A stretch of 64,000 bases of DNA from Actinomycetes bacterium (GCA_023432405.1 JAEYUQ010000025.1:90185-154184); one strand, 5' to 3'. Shown: positions 1 through 9,202, numbered from the stretch's first letter. Numbers and translations are program-made. The notes: generated by a model not told the origin, from the letters alone.

Positions 1-45
1 TGACGAGAAATAGTGTGATAGCTCCTCCTTGAGATAGAAAGCTAT

Positions 46-927
46 CTACTCTTCATCGGGAAGAGTGAGTATCTCATTCCCATCTTCTGTAATCACAATG
101 GTGTGCTCAAATTGTGCTGACCAAGAAAAGTCTGTGTTTTGAACAGTCCAGCCGTTGTCCCAGATCCTGTAATCCAATCCTCCGAGATTGATCATGGGCT
201 CCACGGTAAGTGTCATTCCCGGTTCCAGAACATTGCGATACACCGTGGAGTCATAATGCAAAACCACAAGGCCGTTATGGAATGTAGTGCCGATACCATG
301 CCCGGTAAAATCCCGCACGACTGAATAGCCAAAGCGATGGGCGTAGCTTTCAATTACTCGACCTATAACGTTGATCTCTCTACCGGGTTTGGCAGCTTTA
401 ATGCCTCGCATCATTGCTTTTTGAGTACGTTCCACGAGAAGTCTATGTTCACGAGACGGTTCACCTGCCCAAAAAGTGGCATTTGTATCACCATGAACTC
501 CGTTTTTATACGCGGTAACGTCAATGTTCACGATATCCCCCTCCTCAATCACCGTGGTATCAGGAATACCGTGACAGACAATCTCATTGAGAGATACACA
601 GCAGCTCTTGGGAAAATCCATATAGCCCAAGGTGGATGGGTAGGCCCCGTAATCAAGGATGTACTCGTGAACGATACGATCTAGCTCGTCAGTCGTGACC
701 CCAGGGGCAACAGCTTTGCCAGCAACCACCAAAGCGTTAGCGGCAATTTTGGAAGCCTCACGCATCTTCTCAATGGTTTCAGGAGTCTGAACGAAAGGCT
801 CACCCATGTTTTCTTGAACAGAATCTTTCCAGACATATTCAGGACGTGGAATCGAGTCCGGAACAGTCCGAATAGAGGTGGGTGTACCAGGTACGAGATG
901 AGCGCGTTCACTTGTCATGCCCATCAT
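46..927 (-). CDS. map: Methionine aminopeptidase type I (MetAP1c)
   Basis: Removes the initiator methionine from nascent proteins in the cytosol. The 293-residue protein has all five metal ligands of the family: D136 (NIDVTAY), D147 (GDTNATF), H210 (FTGHGIG), E243 (TVEPMI) and E274 (QFEHT), plus the substrate histidine H119. Residues 1-45 form a Pro-containing N-terminal extension (RPEYVWKD, EPFVQTPE) typical of the longer actinobacterial MetAP1c form, in which the extension is thought to aid ribosome association. Two ATG codons open the frame and a weak GGGA lies just upstream. It is followed by ispG in the same direction upstream. The identification is secure; the exact start is less so. 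Confidence 0.96.
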   Translation of the reverse strand: MMGMTSERAHLVPGTPTSIRTVPDSIPRPEYVWKDSVQENMGEPFVQTPETIEKMREASKIAANALVVAGKAVAPGVTTDELDRIVHEYILDYGAYPSTLGYMDFPKSCCVSLNEIVCHGIPDTTVIEEGDIVNIDVTAYKNGVHGDTNATFWAGEPSREHRLLVERTQKAMMRGIKAAKPGREINVIGRVIESYAHRFGYSVVRDFTGHGIGTTFHNGLVVLHYDSTVYRNVLEPGMTLTVEPMINLGGLDYRIWDNGWTVQNTDFSWSAQFEHTIVITEDGNEILTLPDEE

Positions 928-1033
928 GCTAGTCCCTGGATCATCTTCCCAGAGCTGAGCCCCAACTCCCTCTGGACACAGTTAAGAAACTGTGCTCCTT
1001 CCCCAGGAGAATGTTTTTTAAGAGGCTGTCCTT

Positions 1034-2185
1034 TTAAGGAACAATGACTTCAGTGCGCCCATCTGCAGTAAGACCGCGTTCTTGAGCCAAGCGATTGGCT
1101 TCCGAAATCAGAGTGTCAACGATGTCTGCTTCCGGAACTGTCTTAATGACTTCACCTGCAACAAAAATCTGCCCTTTACCATTACCGCTCGCCACCCCTA
1201 GATCGGCTTCGCGGGCTTCTCCTGGACCATTGACAACGCAACCCATCACCGCAACGCGAAGAGGATACTTGATGTCCTCGAAAGCCTTGCTAACATTCTC
1301 CGCCAGACTGTAGACATCCACTTGGGCACGACCGCATGAGGGGCACGACACAATCTCCAGCTTCTTGGGACGCAGATTGAGCGACTGCAAAATCTGATCT
1401 CCCACTTTGACTTCCTCGACGGGGTCAGCAGACAAGGAGACGCGAATCGTATCACCGATGCCCTCAGCGAGAAGCACACCGAAAGCAACAGAAGACTTGA
1501 TGGTGCCCTGGAAAGCAGGTCCAGCTTCGGTGACACCAAGGTGGAGAGGATAATCTGTTTTTTCGGCAAGTAGCCTATAGGCCTGCACCATAGTCACGGG
1601 ATCGTGGTGCTTTACTGAGATGGCAATATCGTTGAACCCATACTCAGCAAAAAGATTGGCTTCATTGATAGCGGATTCCACAAGAGCTTCGGGAGTAGCT
1701 TTACCGTATTTTTCGAGCAACCGTTTATCCAAAGAGCCTGCGTTAATCCCAATGCGAATAGGTACATGGGCCTGACTGGCTGCCTCAGCAACCTCCTTGA
1801 CCCTCCCATCGAATTCCTTGATATTGCCGGGATTCACACGAACTGCGGCACAACCCGCTTCAATGGCGGCAAAGATGTATTTCGGCTGAAAATGGATATC
1901 CGCGACAACCGGAATAGGAGACTTGGCGGCAATTGCAGGAAGGGCAGCGGCGTCGATAGTTTTGGGGCAAGCCACGCGCACGATGTCACAACCAGCCGCG
2001 TTAAGCTGCGCAATCTGCTGCAAGGTGGCGTTTATATCATGCGTCTTCGTATTCGTCATGGACTGCACCGAGACCGGGTAGTCTGAGCCCACACCAACCC
2101 CACCAACCATTATTTGGCGAGTCTTGCGCCGAGGGGCTAGAGGGGTGAGTGGAGTACCAGGAAGACCAAGTCCAATGGCAGCCAT
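1034..2185 (-). CDS. ispG: 4-Hydroxy-3-methylbut-2-enyl-diphosphate synthase (GcpE)
   Basis: Penultimate step of the MEP isoprenoid pathway: reductive ring opening of methylerythritol cyclodiphosphate to HMBPP, using a [4Fe-4S] cluster. The TIM-barrel N-terminus and the C-terminal cluster domain are complete; CPSCGR and MGCVVNGPGEA supply the three cysteine ligands and the conserved glutamate. I chose the ATG at 2185 because AAGGAG lies nine bases before it; an in-frame GTG six codons upstream (2203) contains that same SD sequence within its codons and is therefore unlikely. The neighbours rip1 and dxr form the usual actinobacterial cluster, which puts two MEP genes side by side. Confidence 0.96.
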   Translation of the reverse strand: MAAIGLGLPGTPLTPLAPRRKTRQIMVGGVGVGSDYPVSVQSMTNTKTHDINATLQQIAQLNAAGCDIVRVACPKTIDAAALPAIAAKSPIPVVADIHFQPKYIFAAIEAGCAAVRVNPGNIKEFDGRVKEVAEAASQAHVPIRIGINAGSLDKRLLEKYGKATPEALVESAINEANLFAEYGFNDIAISVKHHDPVTMVQAYRLLAEKTDYPLHLGVTEAGPAFQGTIKSSVAFGVLLAEGIGDTIRVSLSADPVEEVKVGDQILQSLNLRPKKLEIVSCPSCGRAQVDVYSLAENVSKAFEDIKYPLRVAVMGCVVNGPGEAREADLGVASGNGKGQIFVAGEVIKTVPEADIVDTLISEANRLAQERGLTADGRTEVIVP

Positions 2186-2254
2186 GACGGTTTTCTCCTT
2201 CACAAAGCTTGACTACTTGTTACCTTCTGCAACGTCATGAGAAACACTCCCATG

Positions 2255-3463
2255 CTACTCGAAGAGCGTGATGGGGTTGATGACATCGGCCACTATAACG
2301 ATTACGCCCACTGTCAGAAGAAGAGCGGCGACACCAGCCGTGAGAGGAAGGAGCTTGTTGTAATTAGCGGGAGGTCCAGGAGGAAGGCCACGAAGCTTCC
2401 GGAGAAAATCCCGCAGCTTTTCATAGAGCACAACAGCGATATGCCCGCCGTCGAGAGGTGGAAGTGGCACCAGATTGAAGAGGGCGAGGAATAGGTTCAA
2501 AGATGCCAACATCATCCAGAACATACCCCACAGAGAACGCTCGACAAGCTCACCACCAATCCGTGAAGCCCCTACCACCGACATTGGACTTTCAGTGTCA
2601 CGCTCGCCACCGAAGATACTGACGATGACACCGGGAATGGCCGCTGGGAATTTGGCCAACCCAATGACCGATTCCTTCAGCATGATGGCCCCATAGTCAG
2701 CAGCAGCAGGTATCGCGTCCACAGGAGAGTAGCGTCGAATGACATCGAGAGGAGCCGACACTAGCCCCACGGCACCTGCAGAGACAGAAGTTCCATCAGA
2801 GTTCAGCCGTTGAACAGAGGCAACAGTAACTGGAACCACCTGCTGCCCACTGTCTCGCAGAACTGTAAATTCCACTACCTGCTTGGGGCGAGTAAGCACA
2901 TAATCTCTGATCTGCGAAAAACTTGTCACCGCAATACCATCTATGGCGGTAATTCGATCACCGGCTCGTATTCCTGCCTCAGCTGCCGGCCCAATGCCGT
3001 GACATGGGCTCAGCTCCGTGGAAGCTATTTGGTCTGAAACGCAGGACGTGGATTCCACCATCGGGGTGGTATCAGCATTCGGATCAGGGATCCCCGAGGT
3101 CATGGCCACACCAGCGAGAATGATGAAAGCCACGATGACGTTCGTGATAACCCCGCCGGAGAGAACCACAATGCGCTGCCAAGCAGGCTTATTGATCATG
3201 GCTACAGGTGCTTCCTCAGGGGTGACCGGATCCAGAGACGTCATTCCAGCGATGTCACAGAATCCGCCCAAGGGCAACCAATTGATGCCGTATTCTGTAT
3301 GTCCACGACGAAAAGACCACATTGTAGGTCCAAAACCTATGAAGTACCTGCGCACACGCATTCCAAAGAGACGCGCCATTGTCATGTGGCCTGCTTCGTG
3401 AAGAGCAATCGTAAGACCTATGCCTAGTGCGAAAAGCGCAATTCCGACGATGTAAGCGAACAC
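2255..3463 (-). CDS. rip1: Site-2 intramembrane zinc metalloprotease (Rip1/RseP family, M50)
   Basis: Membrane protease that cuts substrates such as anti-sigma factors inside the bilayer. The 402-residue protein has HEAGH (H22, E23, H26) in the first membrane helix, a PDZ-like domain around residues 150-230, and the second metal motif NLVPLPPLDGG (D338) in a C-terminal helix. It starts with GTG; GAGG sits about eight bases upstream. It lies between ispG and dxr as in mycobacteria, where the orthologue (Rip1) controls several sigma-factor pathways and envelope composition. No substrate anti-sigma factor is encoded in this window, so its targets here are unknown. Confidence 0.94.
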   Translation of the reverse strand: MFAYIVGIALFALGIGLTIALHEAGHMTMARLFGMRVRRYFIGFGPTMWSFRRGHTEYGINWLPLGGFCDIAGMTSLDPVTPEEAPVAMINKPAWQRIVVLSGGVITNVIVAFIILAGVAMTSGIPDPNADTTPMVESTSCVSDQIASTELSPCHGIGPAAEAGIRAGDRITAIDGIAVTSFSQIRDYVLTRPKQVVEFTVLRDSGQQVVPVTVASVQRLNSDGTSVSAGAVGLVSAPLDVIRRYSPVDAIPAAADYGAIMLKESVIGLAKFPAAIPGVIVSIFGGERDTESPMSVVGASRIGGELVERSLWGMFWMMLASLNLFLALFNLVPLPPLDGGHIAVVLYEKLRDFLRKLRGLPPGPPANYNKLLPLTAGVAALLLTVGVIVIVADVINPITLFE

Positions 3464-3486
3464 GTGCTATGCCTCAATTTCCCCAC

Positions 3487-4665
3487 TCACGCATATGCCA
3501 CAGCAATGCGCTTGATGATGTCTCGAGCTCTGAGTCTTGCTTCTGTTTCCACCTGAATGATGTCGTGGACGCTGTGCGGTTCTAAGGCGAACTCAGATGC
3601 GTTCTCAAGAACAGAAGAGATCACATCAACGATTTGAGGGAAGTGAATTCCTCCGTTCAGGAACGCTTGAGCTGCTTCTTCATTGGCAGCGTTATAAACC
3701 GCAGTATATGTCCCTCCATGCACAGCTACCTCACGGGCTAACTCCACCGCTGGAAAGGCCGTATTATCCACGGGCTCAAAGCTCCATGTAGCCGACTGCG
3801 TGAAATCAATAGCGGGCTCTGCCTCGGGAACGCGATCCGGCCAGTGTAAGGCGAGAGAAATGGGGAGTTTCATGGAGGGCAAGGACGCCTGCGCGATTGT
3901 TGCGCCGTCGCAAAAGGTAACCGCAGAATGCACTATGGATTGGGGGTGAACAGTTACTTCAATGTTGCGCGGATCAATATCGAAGAGCAAGGAAGCTTCA
4001 ATCAGTTCCAGCCCTTTGTTCACCAAAGTAGCGGAATTCAAGGTGTTCATCTGCCCCATAGACCAGGTAGGATGTGCTGCTGCTTGCTGCGGAGTGACAT
4101 CCCACATCTCTTCCCGCGTACACCCTCTGAAAGGGCCACCGGAGGCAGTGAGCACTAAACGAGACACTTCAGATTCTCTCCCACTGCGAAGACATTGAGC
4201 CATTGCGGAATGCTCCGAATCCACTGGAACCAGCTGACCAGGTTGAGCCATTGAGCGCACGAAAGCACCCCCGGCAACAAGCGATTCCTTGTTAGCCAAA
4301 GCGAGAGTAAGACCGAGTTCCAAGGTGGCTACTGTGGCATGTAAACCGATAGAACCCACCAAACCATTGAGCACGGTATCAGTATTGTCTGCCTGAGAAC
4401 GAACAAGCTTTTCAGCGGAATCTGTACCACTGAGAGGGCTACCACCTAACTTCCTAGCGACGATCTCTGCCGAGGCAGAACTGGCCACAGCAACCTGGTC
4501 AGGCCGTAGTCCCAACTCTCGGGCCTGCTGAACCACGAGATCAGGTTGTGAACCTCCTGCCGCTATGCCCACAACCCGAAACTTATCGGGATTGCTGGCA
4601 ATAACCTCAAGAGCTTGAGTTCCGATTGATCCGGTGGATCCAAGGAGAAGAATGCGCTTAATCAC
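3487..4665 (-). CDS. dxr: 1-Deoxy-D-xylulose-5-phosphate reductoisomerase
   Basis: Second step of the MEP pathway: NADPH-dependent conversion of DXP to methylerythritol 4-phosphate. The NADPH-binding loop GSTGSIGTQ is at the N-terminus, followed by the NKESLVAGG and PVDSEHSA motifs with the metal-binding Asp and Glu, the flexible-loop SGGPFRG, and the NKGLELIEA motif with the third metal ligand. I place the start at the GTG that gives a short MIKRILLLGSTGS N-terminus; a GTG nine codons upstream at 4692 is also in frame and neither has a clear Shine-Dalgarno sequence. It ends 23 bases before rip1 and is probably co-transcribed with rip1 and ispG. Confidence 0.95.
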   Translation of the reverse strand: MIKRILLLGSTGSIGTQALEVIASNPDKFRVVGIAAGGSQPDLVVQQARELGLRPDQVAVASSASAEIVARKLGGSPLSGTDSAEKLVRSQADNTDTVLNGLVGSIGLHATVATLELGLTLALANKESLVAGGAFVRSMAQPGQLVPVDSEHSAMAQCLRSGRESEVSRLVLTASGGPFRGCTREEMWDVTPQQAAAHPTWSMGQMNTLNSATLVNKGLELIEASLLFDIDPRNIEVTVHPQSIVHSAVTFCDGATIAQASLPSMKLPISLALHWPDRVPEAEPAIDFTQSATWSFEPVDNTAFPAVELAREVAVHGGTYTAVYNAANEEAAQAFLNGGIHFPQIVDVISSVLENASEFALEPHSVHDIIQVETEARLRARDIIKRIAVAYA

Positions 4666-4874
4666 TGCTCTATTGTGACATCTAGACCTCACAGTAGTCA
4701 GGTGTGGTAGTCCGAATGATTGAATTTAGCGCCCATACTGGTTTTCTCCTTGAGAAATGAAGCTTCATCTCACGCAGTGAGCTAGACTCCTTCCTGAAAC
4801 TTTTGTGAGTTCAGATGACATGTGCTGATAGTCCAGCGGATGTTTTAGCTCACAGCACATTGAAGGAGAAAGAC

Positions 4875-5300
4875 GTGGCAGGTTCTCACTCGATAAACCA
4901 TAAGGTCTATAACGGCGTCTCCACAGAGGACGAGCCCTCAGCAAAATGGGGCTGGCACAATATTGGCAGCAAACCTGTTCAAATCTACGGCTGGTGTGCT
5001 GTTGTTCTGTTGCTCCTCCTGAACATTGGCAACCATCGAGGTCATGTGGAAACAATCTTCCTCATCACCTTGGCCGTTGTTATCGTGTTGCTCCTGGTTC
5101 TCGGTATGCTCAAGCCAAAGCTCAGTCAGGTGCGTACAGTAACAGCTCACAATAAGCCTCTGGGTTATGAAGAGCCGGAATGGGCTTATCTCCAGGCCAC
5201 GCTCCAAGGGCCCTATGCAGAACTCAGCGACTCTCAGCTACGCTCCCTTAACATTGATCCTTCTCGGGTAGCTCACCTTCGCTCCCTACCAGAGGCCTAA
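4875..5300 (+). CDS. DUF2631 small membrane protein
   Basis: Function unknown. The signature EDEPSAKWGWHNIG near the N-terminus and a pair of membrane helices (around residues 45-85) match the actinobacterial DUF2631 family, whose mycobacterial member also lies close to dxr. The GTG at 4875 is preceded by AAGGAG at ideal spacing, so an ATG 20 codons upstream (4815) is unlikely to be used. Compared with the short family members it carries a C-terminal cytoplasmic extension of about 50 residues (GYEEPEWAYLQATLQG...) that I do not recognise. It is a single gene on the plus strand between minus-strand blocks, followed by a terminator. Confidence 0.8.
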   Translation: MAGSHSINHKVYNGVSTEDEPSAKWGWHNIGSKPVQIYGWCAVVLLLLLNIGNHRGHVETIFLITLAVVIVLLLVLGMLKPKLSQVRTVTAHNKPLGYEEPEWAYLQATLQGPYAELSDSQLRSLNIDPSRVAHLRSLPEA

Positions 5301-5328
5301 GAGCTTTCGCTGAATCCTCATTCTTATG

Positions 5329-5360
5329 ACCCGCTCCCCTTCCGAGGGTGAGCGGGTTTT
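5329..5360 (+). terminator. Intrinsic terminator after the DUF2631 gene
   Basis: Inverted repeat ACCCGCTC / GAGCGGGT with a 13-base loop followed by TTTT, about 28 bases after the stop codon of the DUF2631 gene. Confidence 0.8.
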
Positions 5361-5431
5361 GTCTGTCCCCGACGGTCTAAGCACACCTCGATTAGCGGGC
5401 CCTCCCCTACGAGACAAGTACTAGGCGCACA

Positions 5432-5470
5432 GGGACTTTGGTCCTACTCATGAATTACCTAACGGGTAAT
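5432..5470. promoter_or_regulatory. DosR-like box followed by a second inverted repeat
   Basis: GGGACTTTGGTCCT (5432-5445) resembles the core of the mycobacterial DosR dormancy-regulator site (GGGACTWWAGTCCC), with two mismatches. Nine bases further, ATTACC-taacg-GGTAAT (5454-5470) is a perfect 6-bp inverted repeat. Both sit in a gene-free region upstream of a short open reading frame with a good Shine-Dalgarno sequence. I see no DosR/DosS genes in this window, so regulator identity is an inference from sequence resemblance only. Confidence 0.35.
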
Positions 5471-5504
5471 GACTGACGGACAGAAGATTCTTTTGAGGGA
5501 GTAG

Positions 5505-5713
5505 ATGACTCCCGCTAAATGGCCATCCCCTTCCTATCCATGACAAAGGTTCTGGGGCTATCGACCGTTGGTACCTGGTGAGCTGTTGCGCCTGCCCTAT
5601 CCTTGATTCTTGTTCTAGTGATGCTTGTTTCTTGGCTGTGGTCCGGGATTTCTACGGGCCAAGGGGCGATCTCAACAGCCAGCAAAAGCCCGCTTATTGC
5701 CTCATCTGGATAG
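5505..5713 (+). other. Possible coupled micro-ORF pair; second ORF interrupted by TGA
   Basis: After GAGGGAG an ATG at 5505 opens a 12-codon frame (MTPAKWPSPSYP) whose TGA overlaps an ATG at 5540 (ATGA). That second frame reads MTKVLGLSTVGTW, hits TGA at 5579-5581, and continues with a very hydrophobic, helix-like segment (about AVAPALSLILVLVMLVSWLW) to a TAG at 5711. A one-base change TGA to TGG would give a 57-residue single-pass membrane protein. The reading could be a degraded small membrane-protein gene, a sequencing error, or chance. It overlaps the end of the opposite-strand glycosyltransferase gene by 20 bases. Confidence 0.25.
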
Positions 5714-7952
5714 CTGTTCCACTTCTCCCAGTTGAAACAACGGTTGTAACAAAATCAACAATGTTTCTCATAAAAAGTTGTGGTGTCCAACGCATCGTAG
5801 ATCTCGCTCGGGCTTCGAGAACCACAGACACACAAAAGAGCACCACAAGGAAAAGTGTTGCCCAATACACTGAACCATGCCATGAGATATTTGAGCCCGT
5901 AGAAGCAGACCCAGCAATCGGTGGATAGAAGAGGACGAGGGTAGCAATCGCTACAGGGGACATATATCTTTGAGTTCTACTGCACTCAAAGAAGATTCCC
6001 AGATAGAGGACAACGACAATATAGGTATAGTGGGACCAAAAGATGTTGCTACTCAGGAGAGCTGCAACAAACACCCCTACACAAAGAATCTCACAGGAGC
6101 GCTCACGTAACTGACTGGCAGCTGCGAGCACGCAGAGAGCTAAGAAAGCTCCTACTAACAGCGCTAAAAGGCTAACAAATGGTGCAGGGTGCGAGATGGT
6201 GGTGACAGAAGAAATCCCGTTTCCTCTAGTTGTATAGACCAAGCTCAACAGCGAATTATTGTTGGCAGTGACATAAGCTTCCGAAGAAATCACCCTTAAT
6301 TCTTTGAACCATTCAGCGTAAATACGCGGCCCTATGAACGAAACACTGATGACCGTTGTCAACAGTATCGTAATCAAAGCGGTTATCGCGGATCGCCGAC
6401 GAGACGCAAAGAACAAAAGGATGACAATAACAACGAAAGGTGTCAGTTTTACGATTGTTACTATTGCCAACGCAATTCCTGAAACATAAGGGTGCTTCTC
6501 GGAAATTGCAATGCCAAAGAGTAAAAGAGCAAAGAGAATAGGCGTTGTTTGGCCAAGATAAGCTGCATCCACAACCGGCTGACTGATCCACAGCATAACA
6601 ACAATCAGCAGAAGATAACGAGTATTAAGGGGACGCTTTTTCCAGATATAGTGAGCAGAAACGACGGTAATGACAATTCCCGCTCCAGTCAAAAACGCTA
6701 ACAGATGAAGTGACCAGTAGTAATTCATAAAGTGAGATAGAATTCCGACAAACTGTGCCACCATGGGGGCCTGAACAAAAGGATGAGGCCACGGCGCTAT
6801 GTCGAAAGCATCTCGATAATAACTCCACAGAGAACTAGCAGTACTACCGAAATCCCACCAGGATCGATCATAGATGGCATCAGTCTGATCATTTCTCACC
6901 ATGAGACCGGCGATCCATAGCGAAGCCCAGTCATCCCCTAATTGTCGGAGATGCCAATATCCCATAGTGAACAGACCCATGAGCACAGTCAAGACCCACG
7001 TAGTAGTAGTCATGAAAGGCCCCGAGACTTCATCTGATGGAGGAGCTAACTGTGGCGTGGATTCTACGTCGGCTTGTTGTATGGGCTGTTGTACCTGTTG
7101 TGGATCAGCCATGTGTTGTTTGGACTTTCTACGGGCTAAGAATTCAGCGGACACTTGTTTAATTTTCTGAGAGGATGGAAAAATACCCGGTTTTATCTGG
7201 ACGTGACGCCCGGCGCGGCGTGATGAACGGTCAACAACCACTGCGCTGAGAGCGGATTGCGGCGTACGCGCTGACTTAGGGAGCACACGTTCAGCCAAAG
7301 CTGACGAGGAGTTCTGAGAACCAGATGACCTCGATGTTTTCGAAGACCTACTCTGTGAAGCTGCTTCGACTTGATAGGGGCCGTATCTAGAGCTATCGCT
7401 ATCGCCGAGAACACTATCGGCGCTGATTGGAGTAACTGGTAGACGAGTGGAGGGAGGATAAAGAGAATCAAACTGGTGGTCTTCTTCTGAGGCTATCGAA
7501 GACCTTTCAGAAAACGCAGAGACATCATTGTCTACCCCACTCGACAAGTAATCATCTGAAATTCCAGTATTTTGCTCAACTTCTGATGAAGGTTTTACAT
7601 GAGAATGGGGAACAGAATAACCACTATCAAATGCGGTCATTTCTGTATATGACTCCGAATTAAGTGGCCCTGAGACTATCTCATGGCGTGGATCATCACC
7701 ATAGGAGTTCTCTGAGAGATCAGGAGATGACGCGCGCAGATCATTAAGAGATTCAAGAAAAGCTCTGTATTCAAAGCCATCTTCTTCCCCATCATCGCGG
7801 GAAAGGTAGGAAGCATCAGTGGACTCTCTATTCCCCAGAGAAGATGTCGAATGTTCATCACGATCCGAAGAGCCCCACTCCGAAGGGACATAGCTATCTG
7901 AGTAGGGATCATCATGTGCCACTGCGTCCACCTTTCCTCCGGGAATATGCAC
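5694..7952 (-). CDS. GT87-family (DUF2029) polyprenol-phosphate-mannose-type glycosyltransferase with long disordered N-terminus
   Basis: Likely an integral-membrane glycosyltransferase using a lipid-linked sugar outside the membrane. Residues ~316-720 hold around ten membrane helices, the acidic pair D340/D341 before the first loop (GDDWASLWIAGLMV), a GQTTPILFALLLFG segment and the KLTPF motif shared with PimE-like GT87 enzymes. Residues 1-315 are Ser/Asp/Glu-rich low-complexity sequence with no recognised domain, which is not usual for the family. The start is uncertain: GTG at 7952 has a poor SD, while GTG codons at 7931 and 7922 lie just after GGAGGAAAGG. The acceptor (phosphatidyl-inositol mannoside, lipomannan, arabinan) cannot be told from sequence. 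Confidence 0.8.
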   Translation of the reverse strand: MHIPGGKVDAVAHDDPYSDSYVPSEWGSSDRDEHSTSSLGNRESTDASYLSRDDGEEDGFEYRAFLESLNDLRASSPDLSENSYGDDPRHEIVSGPLNSESYTEMTAFDSGYSVPHSHVKPSSEVEQNTGISDDYLSSGVDNDVSAFSERSSIASEEDHQFDSLYPPSTRLPVTPISADSVLGDSDSSRYGPYQVEAASQSRSSKTSRSSGSQNSSSALAERVLPKSARTPQSALSAVVVDRSSRRAGRHVQIKPGIFPSSQKIKQVSAEFLARRKSKQHMADPQQVQQPIQQADVESTPQLAPPSDEVSGPFMTTTTWVLTVLMGLFTMGYWHLRQLGDDWASLWIAGLMVRNDQTDAIYDRSWWDFGSTASSLWSYYRDAFDIAPWPHPFVQAPMVAQFVGILSHFMNYYWSLHLLAFLTGAGIVITVVSAHYIWKKRPLNTRYLLLIVVMLWISQPVVDAAYLGQTTPILFALLLFGIAISEKHPYVSGIALAIVTIVKLTPFVVIVILLFFASRRRSAITALITILLTTVISVSFIGPRIYAEWFKELRVISSEAYVTANNNSLLSLVYTTRGNGISSVTTISHPAPFVSLLALLVGAFLALCVLAAASQLRERSCEILCVGVFVAALLSSNIFWSHYTYIVVVLYLGIFFECSRTQRYMSPVAIATLVLFYPPIAGSASTGSNISWHGSVYWATLFLVVLFCVSVVLEARARSTMRWTPQLFMRNIVDFVTTVVSTGRSGTAIQMRQ

Positions 7953-8009
7953 TTTAGACTACCCAACTGTGGTGGTATTACTGCGTAACGATTGGCTATC
8001 GGTGCGGCT

Positions 8010-9119
8010 TTACTCCTGAATAGTTCTTTTCTCTGCTGCGAGCTGCCCACACGCAGCGGCAATCTCCTGCCCCTTGGTGTCACGAACAGTGCAGGTTACT
8101 CCGTGAGAACGCACTCTCTTGAGGAACTCCTCCTGGCGTTGTCGAGGAGAGGCATCCCACTGTGATCCGGGGGTTGGGTTTAAAGGTATGAGATTGACAT
8201 GAACGAGAGGTCCGAGTGCTTTATGCAAGCGTCTACCCAATAAATCAGCTCGATAATCCTGATCGTTGACATCTCTGATAAGTGCGTATTCGATGGACAC
8301 TCTGCGCCCAGATTTTTGGGCGTAGTACAGCGCTGATTGAAGAACCTCTGCTATATCGTAGTGCTGATTCATAGGAACCAGGGTGTTGCGCAACTCATCG
8401 TCGGGAGTATGTAAGGACACTGCTAGGCGACACGCCAGACCTTCATCAGCAAAACGACGAATCGCCGGTGCTAGACCCACAGAAGACACAGTGATGTTGC
8501 GCTGTGAAATACCAAAACCACGTGGCGCGGGCTCATAAATCTGGTGAATAGCGGAGAGTACGCGCTTGTAATTGGCGAGAGGCTCTCCCATTCCCATGAA
8601 GACGATGTTAGTGAGTCTTGAACCTTCATTGCGCATGGTAGCTGCGGCTGCACGCACCTGATCGACAATCTCTGCTGTTGAGAGATTTCGATCCAAACCC
8701 CCTTGTCCGGTGGCACAGAATGGACACGCCATCCCACAGCCTGCTTGGGAAGAAATACATAAAGTAGCCCGGTCTGGATATCGCATCAGCACAGATTCCA
8801 ACAAAGTGCCGTCATGCAGACGCCACAGTGTTTTCGTGGTTGCACCATCATCGGTCTCCACAACACGAATCTCGGTGAGCAGCTGCGGGAAGAGAGCATC
8901 TCGCACTTTTTCCCGAACTCCTAGAGGAAGATCCGTCATCGTAATCGGATCTGCCTCGAAGCGTCCGTAGTAATGTCTGGCAATTTGATCCACGCGGTAA
9001 GCAGGCAACCCAAGTTCCTTCAACGCTGCCACGCGCTCGTCACGAGTCAGATCAGCAAAATGCTGTGGAGGAAGCTTCCGGCGCCCCTCGCCCACATAAA
9101 TTTTTACTGGTTCAGACAT
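8010..9119 (-). CDS. rlmN: 23S rRNA A2503 / tRNA A37 C2-methyltransferase (radical SAM)
   Basis: Methylates C2 of adenosine 2503 in 23S rRNA and A37 of some tRNAs. The radical-SAM cluster cysteines are C128, C132 and C135 (CGMACPFC). The two mechanism cysteines equivalent to E. coli C118 and C355 are C121 (LCISSQ) and C343 (VTCTVRD). GMGEPLANY and the HVNLIPLNP motif that binds SAM are intact. The length (369) is normal. An ATG start gives MSEPVKIYVGEGRRKLPP, as in related actinobacteria. It lies between the GT87 gene and cdsA on the same strand. Confidence 0.96.
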   Translation of the reverse strand: MSEPVKIYVGEGRRKLPPQHFADLTRDERVAALKELGLPAYRVDQIARHYYGRFEADPITMTDLPLGVREKVRDALFPQLLTEIRVVETDDGATTKTLWRLHDGTLLESVLMRYPDRATLCISSQAGCGMACPFCATGQGGLDRNLSTAEIVDQVRAAAATMRNEGSRLTNIVFMGMGEPLANYKRVLSAIHQIYEPAPRGFGISQRNITVSSVGLAPAIRRFADEGLACRLAVSLHTPDDELRNTLVPMNQHYDIAEVLQSALYYAQKSGRRVSIEYALIRDVNDQDYRADLLGRRLHKALGPLVHVNLIPLNPTPGSQWDASPRQRQEEFLKRVRSHGVTCTVRDTKGQEIAAACGQLAAEKRTIQE

Positions 9120-9202
9120 ACTTGTTGCTTGCTTTCATACGTTGATTCAATTCTTAACAAGACCTCCTGAGGCCCCCTCCAGCGAAAGGAGCGGCTCAAG
9201 AC

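Noticed and set aside
4674..4693. TGTGA-N10-TCACA before dxr, resembling a GlxR/CRP site
   Set aside because: The canonical corynebacterial GlxR site has six bases between the half-sites; ten is too many, and the repeat overlaps the dxr start codons.
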